From NCBI RefSeq assembly GCF_018070465.1, contig NZ_JAGPXT010000004.1, positions 289,670 to 353,669 on the forward strand: a stretch of 64,000 nt of DNA. The letters run 5' to 3'. Below, in pieces: positions 60,292-64,000 of the stretch. Made by a program: the position numbers and the translations under genes. The DNA comes from Micromonospora sp. C95. GTDB taxonomy: Bacteria > Actinomycetota > Actinomycetes > Mycobacteriales > Micromonosporaceae. Each line of letters begins with the position of its first letter. Position 1 is the first letter of the stretch. The notes below the pieces were generated by a model. The model was not told the origin of the DNA, made no database searches, and saw nothing but the letters and a program-made list of their open reading frames with translations.

Positions 60292-63200
60292 ATGGGCGAT
60301 TCGTTCGCGCATCTGCACGTGCACACGGAGTACTCGATGCTCGACGGGGCGGCCCGGCTCAAGGACCTGTTCGCCGAGGTCAAGCGGCAGGGAATGCCGG
60401 CGGTGGCAATGACCGACCACGGCAACATGCACGGCGCGAACGACTTCTACAAGCAGGCGATGGCCGCCGGGGTGACCCCGATCCTGGGCATCGAGGCGTA
60501 CGTGGCGCCGGAGTCGCGGTTCCACAAGTCTCGGGTGCGGTGGGGCCGGCCGGAGCAGAAGAGCGACGACGTCTCCGGTAGCGGTGGCTACACCCACAAG
60601 ACCATCTGGGCGCGCAACAAGACCGGCCTGCACAACCTGTTCGCGCTGACCTCGCGCTCCTACACCGAGGGCTACTTCGTCAAGTGGCCCCGGATGGACG
60701 CCGAACTGCTCGCCGAGTACGCCGACGGACTGATGGCCACCACCGGCTGCCCCTCCGGTGAGGTGCAGACCCGGCTGCGGCTCGGCCACGACGCGCAGGC
60801 CCTCGAGGCCGCCGCGAAGTACCAGGAGATCTTCGGCAAGGAGAACTACTTCCTGGAGCTGATGGACCACGGCCTGGACATCGAGAAGCGGGTCCGCGAC
60901 GGGCTGCTGGAGATCGGCCGCAAGCTCAACATCCCGCCGGTGGTCACCAACGACTCGCACTACACCCACGAGGCGCAGTCCGAGGCGCACGACGTGCTGC
61001 TGTGCGTGCAGACCGGCAGCAACGTCGCCGACCCGAACCGGTTCAAGTTCGGCGGCAGCGGCTACTACATCAAGTCAGCCGACGAGATGCGCGGCGTGGA
61101 CAACTCCGACGCCTGGCTGGAGGGTTGCCGCAACACGCTGCTGGTGGCGGAGCGGGTCGACCCGACCGGGATGTTCGAGTTCCACAACCTGATGCCGCGC
61201 TTCCCGGTCCCCGACGGCGAGACCGAGGAGTCGTGGTTCCGCAAGGAGACCTTCGCCGGCCTGGCCCGCCGGTACCCGGAGGGCATCCCCGAGGGGCACG
61301 TCGTGCAGGCCGAGTACGAGCTGGGCGTCATCATCCAGATGGGCTTCCCGTCGTACTTCCTCGTGGTGGCCGACTTCATCCAGTGGGCCAAGGCGCAGGG
61401 CATCGCCGTCGGTCCCGGCCGTGGCTCCGCCGCCGGTTCCCTCGTGGCGTACGCCCTGGGCATCACCGACCTGGATCCGATCCCGCACGGGCTGATCTTC
61501 GAGCGGTTCCTCAACCCCGAGCGGGTCTCGATGCCGGATGTCGACATCGACTTCGACGAGCGTCGGCGCGGCGAGGTGATCAAGTACGTCACCGACAAGT
61601 GGGGCGAGGACAAGGTCGCCCAGATCGCCACCTTCGGCACGATCAAGGCGAAGGCCGCGATCAAGGACTCGGCTCGGGTGCTCGGCTACCCGTACGCGGT
61701 CGGCGACCGGATCACCAAGGCGATGCCACCGGCGGTGATGGGCAAGGACATCCCGCTCACCGGCATCTTCGACCCGAAGCACCCGCGCTACGCCGAGGCC
61801 GGCGAGATCCGTGGCCTGTACGAGTCCGACCCCGACGTCCGCAAGGTGATCGACACCGCCAAGGGCATCGAGGGGCTGATCCGGCAGACCGGCGTGCACG
61901 CCGCCGGGGTGATCATGTCCGCCGAGCCGATCATCGAGCACATCCCGCTGATGCGGCGGGACGCCGACGGGGCGATCATCACCCAGTTCGACTACCCGAC
62001 GTGTGAGTCGCTCGGGTTGTTGAAGATGGACTTCCTCGGCCTGCGCAACCTGACCATCATCGACGACGCGCTGAAGAACATCGAGCTGAACCACGGGCTC
62101 AAGGTCGACCTGCTCAAACTGCCGTTGGACGACAAGCCGACGTACGAGCTGCTGGCCCGGGGCGACACCCTCGGCGTGTTCCAACTCGACGGTGGGCCGA
62201 TGCGGTCGCTGCTGCGGCTGATGAAGCCGGACAATTTCGAGGACATCTCCGCCGTCCTGGCGCTGTACCGGCCCGGCCCGATGGGCGCCAACTCGCACAC
62301 CAACTACGCGCTGCGCAAGAACGGGCTCCAGGAGATCACCCCGATCCACCCGGAGCTGGCCGAGCCGCTGGAGGAGATCCTCGGCCCGACCCACGGTCTG
62401 ATCGTCTACCAGGAGCAGGTGCAGCGCGCCGCCCAGGTGCTCGCCGGGTACAGCCTCGGCAAGGCCGACCTGCTGCGCCGGGCGATGGGCAAGAAGAAAA
62501 AGGAGGTCCTCGACAAGGAGTTCATCCCGTTCCGCGACGGGATGAAGAGCAACGGCTACTCCGACGAGGCCATCAAGACCCTGTGGGACATCCTCGTCCC
62601 GTTCGCCGACTACGCCTTCAACAAGGCGCACACCGCCGGCTACGGCCTGGTGTCGTACTGGACCGGTTACCTCAAGGCCAACTACCCGGCCGAGTACATG
62701 GCGGCGCTGCTGACCTCCGTCGGCGACGACAAGGACAAGATGGCCATGTACCTGTCGGAGTGCCGGCGGATGGGCATCCAGGTGTTGCCGCCGGACGTGA
62801 ACACTTCGGCCGGCCCGTTCACCCCGGTCGGCCGGGAGATCCGCTTCGGCCTCGGCGCGATCCGCAACGTCGGCGCGAACGTGGTCGCCGCGATCATGCG
62901 CTGCCGCGAGGAGAAGGGCGAGTACGCCGACTTCTACGACTTCCTGTCCAAGGTCGACGCGGTGGTCTGCAACAAGAAGACAATCGAATCCCTGATCAAG
63001 GCGGGGGCGTTCGACTCGCTGAAGCATCCCCGCAAGGGCCTGCTCGCGGTGCACGCCGACGCCATCGACGCGTACGCCGACGTCAAGCGCAAGGAGGCCG
63101 TCGGGCAGTACGACCTGTTCGGCGCGGGCTTCGGTGACGCCGAGGTGGCGACGAACACCACGGTCATGCCGGTCATCGCCGAGGGGGAGTGGGACAAGCG

Positions 63201-63825
63201 GGACAAGCTCGCCTTCGAGCGCGAGATGCTCGGCCTGTACGTCTCCGACCATCCCCTGTTCGGCCTGGAGCACATTCTCGGCGCGGCGGCCGACACCACG
63301 ATCGCGGCGCTGTCGGAGGAGGGCACCGTGCCCGACGGCGCGGTGGTCACCCTCGCCGGCATCCTCTCCGGCGTGCAGCGGCGGGTCACCAAGCAGGGCC
63401 GGGCGTGGGCCTCGGCCACCCTGGAGGACCTGGCCGGTGGCGTGGAGACGTTGTTTTTCCCGAACACCTACGAGGTGATCGGACAGTACATCGCCGAGGA
63501 CGCGATCGTGGTGGTCAAGGGTCGGGTCGACCGGCGCGACGACACTCCGCGCATCATGGCGATGGACATGTCCCTGCCGGACATCAGCACCAGCACGGCG
63601 AACAAGCCGGTCACCCTCACCATCCCGGTGACCCGCTGCACCCCGCCGCTTGTGGAGCGGCTCAAGGAGACCCTGGTGCTGCACCCCGGCGACGCCGAGG
63701 TACACGTCAAGCTCCTCAACGGCACCCGCACCACCACCCTGCGCCTGAGCCCGGTCCGCGTCGCCGCCACCACCGCCCTGATGGCCGACCTGAAAAGCGT
63801 CCTAGGCCCCGCCAACGTCACCTGA
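60292..63825 (+). CDS. dnaE: DNA polymerase III subunit alpha
   Basis: A 1177-residue replicative polymerase of the DnaE1 type. The N-terminal PHP domain starts [20 protein letters not shown] with intact metal residues ([15 protein letters not shown]). The polymerase core includes [14 protein letters not shown] near 374 and the catalytic aspartates in [11 protein letters not shown] (about 416-420). The tandem HhH region and a C-terminal OB fold ([19 protein letters not shown], about 1020) are present, then the tau/beta-binding end. Length and order fit the housekeeping alpha subunit. The ATG follows a G-rich stretch. Nothing suggests that the gene is damaged. Confidence 0.97.
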   Translation: MGDSFAHLHVHTEYSMLDGAARLKDLFAEVKRQGMPAVAMTDHGNMHGANDFYKQAMAAGVTPILGIEAYVAPESRFHKSRVRWGRPEQKSDDVSGSGGYTHKTIWARNKTGLHNLFALTSRSYTEGYFVKWPRMDAELLAEYADGLMATTGCPSGEVQTRLRLGHDAQALEAAAKYQEIFGKENYFLELMDHGLDIEKRVRDGLLEIGRKLNIPPVVTNDSHYTHEAQSEAHDVLLCVQTGSNVADPNRFKFGGSGYYIKSADEMRGVDNSDAWLEGCRNTLLVAERVDPTGMFEFHNLMPRFPVPDGETEESWFRKETFAGLARRYPEGIPEGHVVQAEYELGVIIQMGFPSYFLVVADFIQWAKAQGIAVGPGRGSAAGSLVAYALGITDLDPIPHGLIFERFLNPERVSMPDVDIDFDERRRGEVIKYVTDKWGEDKVAQIATFGTIKAKAAIKDSARVLGYPYAVGDRITKAMPPAVMGKDIPLTGIFDPKHPRYAEAGEIRGLYESDPDVRKVIDTAKGIEGLIRQTGVHAAGVIMSAEPIIEHIPLMRRDADGAIITQFDYPTCESLGLLKMDFLGLRNLTIIDDALKNIELNHGLKVDLLKLPLDDKPTYELLARGDTLGVFQLDGGPMRSLLRLMKPDNFEDISAVLALYRPGPMGANSHTNYALRKNGLQEITPIHPELAEPLEEILGPTHGLIVYQEQVQRAAQVLAGYSLGKADLLRRAMGKKKKEVLDKEFIPFRDGMKSNGYSDEAIKTLWDILVPFADYAFNKAHTAGYGLVSYWTGYLKANYPAEYMAALLTSVGDDKDKMAMYLSECRRMGIQVLPPDVNTSAGPFTPVGREIRFGLGAIRNVGANVVAAIMRCREEKGEYADFYDFLSKVDAVVCNKKTIESLIKAGAFDSLKHPRKGLLAVHADAIDAYADVKRKEAVGQYDLFGAGFGDAEVATNTTVMPVIAEGEWDKRDKLAFEREMLGLYVSDHPLFGLEHILGAAADTTIAALSEEGTVPDGAVVTLAGILSGVQRRVTKQGRAWASATLEDLAGGVETLFFPNTYEVIGQYIAEDAIVVVKGRVDRRDDTPRIMAMDMSLPDISTSTANKPVTLTIPVTRCTPPLVERLKETLVLHPGDAEVHVKLLNGTRTTTLRLSPVRVAATTALMADLKSVLGPANVT

Positions 63826-63846
63826 CCCCACCCCCTCGACACTCGC

Positions 63847-63916
63847 CGATCTTGCACTTTTCGTCGCTGAAATGCGTCGATTAGCACCCTTTGGGTAGAC
63901 AACAACTGCAAGATCG
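63847..63916. terminator. palindrome between dnaE and the convergent edge gene
   Basis: CGATCTTGCA (63847-63856) and TGCAAGATCG (63907-63916) are exact complements around a 50-nt centre. It lies between the dnaE stop and the stop of the gene on the right edge, so it is probably a bidirectional terminator of the same style as the other convergent palindromes here. Confidence 0.55.
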
Positions 63917-63944
63917 CCGAGAACGGGGTGGGGTGGGGTGGGGG

Positions 63945-64000
63945 TTAGAGGCCGGAGAGGCGTTGGCCGGCTCGGACCACGGCCATGGCGTGGCGTTCGC
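63945..64000 (-). CDS. 3' end of a gene cut by the window edge
   Basis: Reading leftward, the last 17 codons before a TAA give ERHAMAVVRAGQRLSGL. Codon use is GC-rich at third positions and the end sits just after a palindrome, so it is probably a real gene that continues beyond the window. The product cannot be told from this fragment. Confidence 0.45.
   Translation of the reverse strand, partial: ERHAMAVVRAGQRLSGL

Noticed and set aside
61075..63705. 876-codon open frame antisense to dnaE
   Set aside because: It is a shadow of the third-position GC bias of dnaE; no domain or start signal supports it.

Overview
The window looks like chromosomal DNA from a high-GC actinobacterium, most likely a Micromonospora-type member of the Micromonosporaceae. 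This is inferred from the very high GC and GTG-rich starts, the phosphatidylinositol-mannoside genes (pgsA-patA-pimA), an F420-type oxidoreductase, many candidate leaderless -10 boxes directly before start codons, and long palindromes between convergent genes. No phage, transposase, CRISPR array, tRNA or rRNA was seen. Almost the whole window is coding.

Layout. 74-4322: YihY/BrkB membrane protein, aldehyde dehydrogenase and a divergent FAD oxidoreductase. 4339-14086: a glycan locus. A polyprenol-phosphate-mannose synthase faces a tightly overlapping rightward operon of gmhB-GT9 fusion, two GT4-like transferases, gmhA, hldE, a short-chain dehydrogenase, a second GT9 and a topoisomerase IB gene. 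Together these give the enzymes for an ADP-activated heptose plus candidate transferases, in an organism expected to have no LPS. 14096-16689: TetR regulator, a 40-bp operator and a DrrAB-like ABC exporter. 16804-20201: hypothetical gene, RecQ, F420 oxidoreductase and a 40-residue membrane peptide. 20336-26890: repeat-initiated nagZ, GNAT, lipoprotein, DUF1206 protein, MscS channel, holin III/DUF3618/DUF4235 trio, cspA and a small membrane protein. 27001-34160: aldo-keto reductase, methyltransferase plus deaminase, OmpR-type two-component pair, ADP-ribosylglycohydrolase and a YcnI-like protein.

34356-48812 carries a housekeeping block recalling the mycobacterial order thrS, HIT/Ap4A protein, pgsA, patA, pimA, pdxS, pdxT, yebC, but with extra genes inserted (aldo-keto reductase and EF-G-like GTPase; MmyB-like regulator, FMN reductase and a small protein). 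Just after yebC is a tandem duplication: two paralogous small membrane proteins, the second preceded by a decayed copy of the yebC 3' end. 49624-52869 holds an ArsR-like regulator with an MFS exporter, a membrane protein and a DUF402 protein. 53016-57069 is a leftward histidine kinase, response regulator and NatAB-type ABC transporter module. 57420-60012 is an M48 protease/LemA pair, and 60292-63825 is dnaE. The right edge cuts a leftward gene.

The most notable items are the Gram-positive heptose operon, a 59-bp insertion inside it that duplicated a GTGA start/stop overlap, the repeat that supplies the nagZ start, the yebC-linked tandem duplication, and palindrome families that recur between genes.
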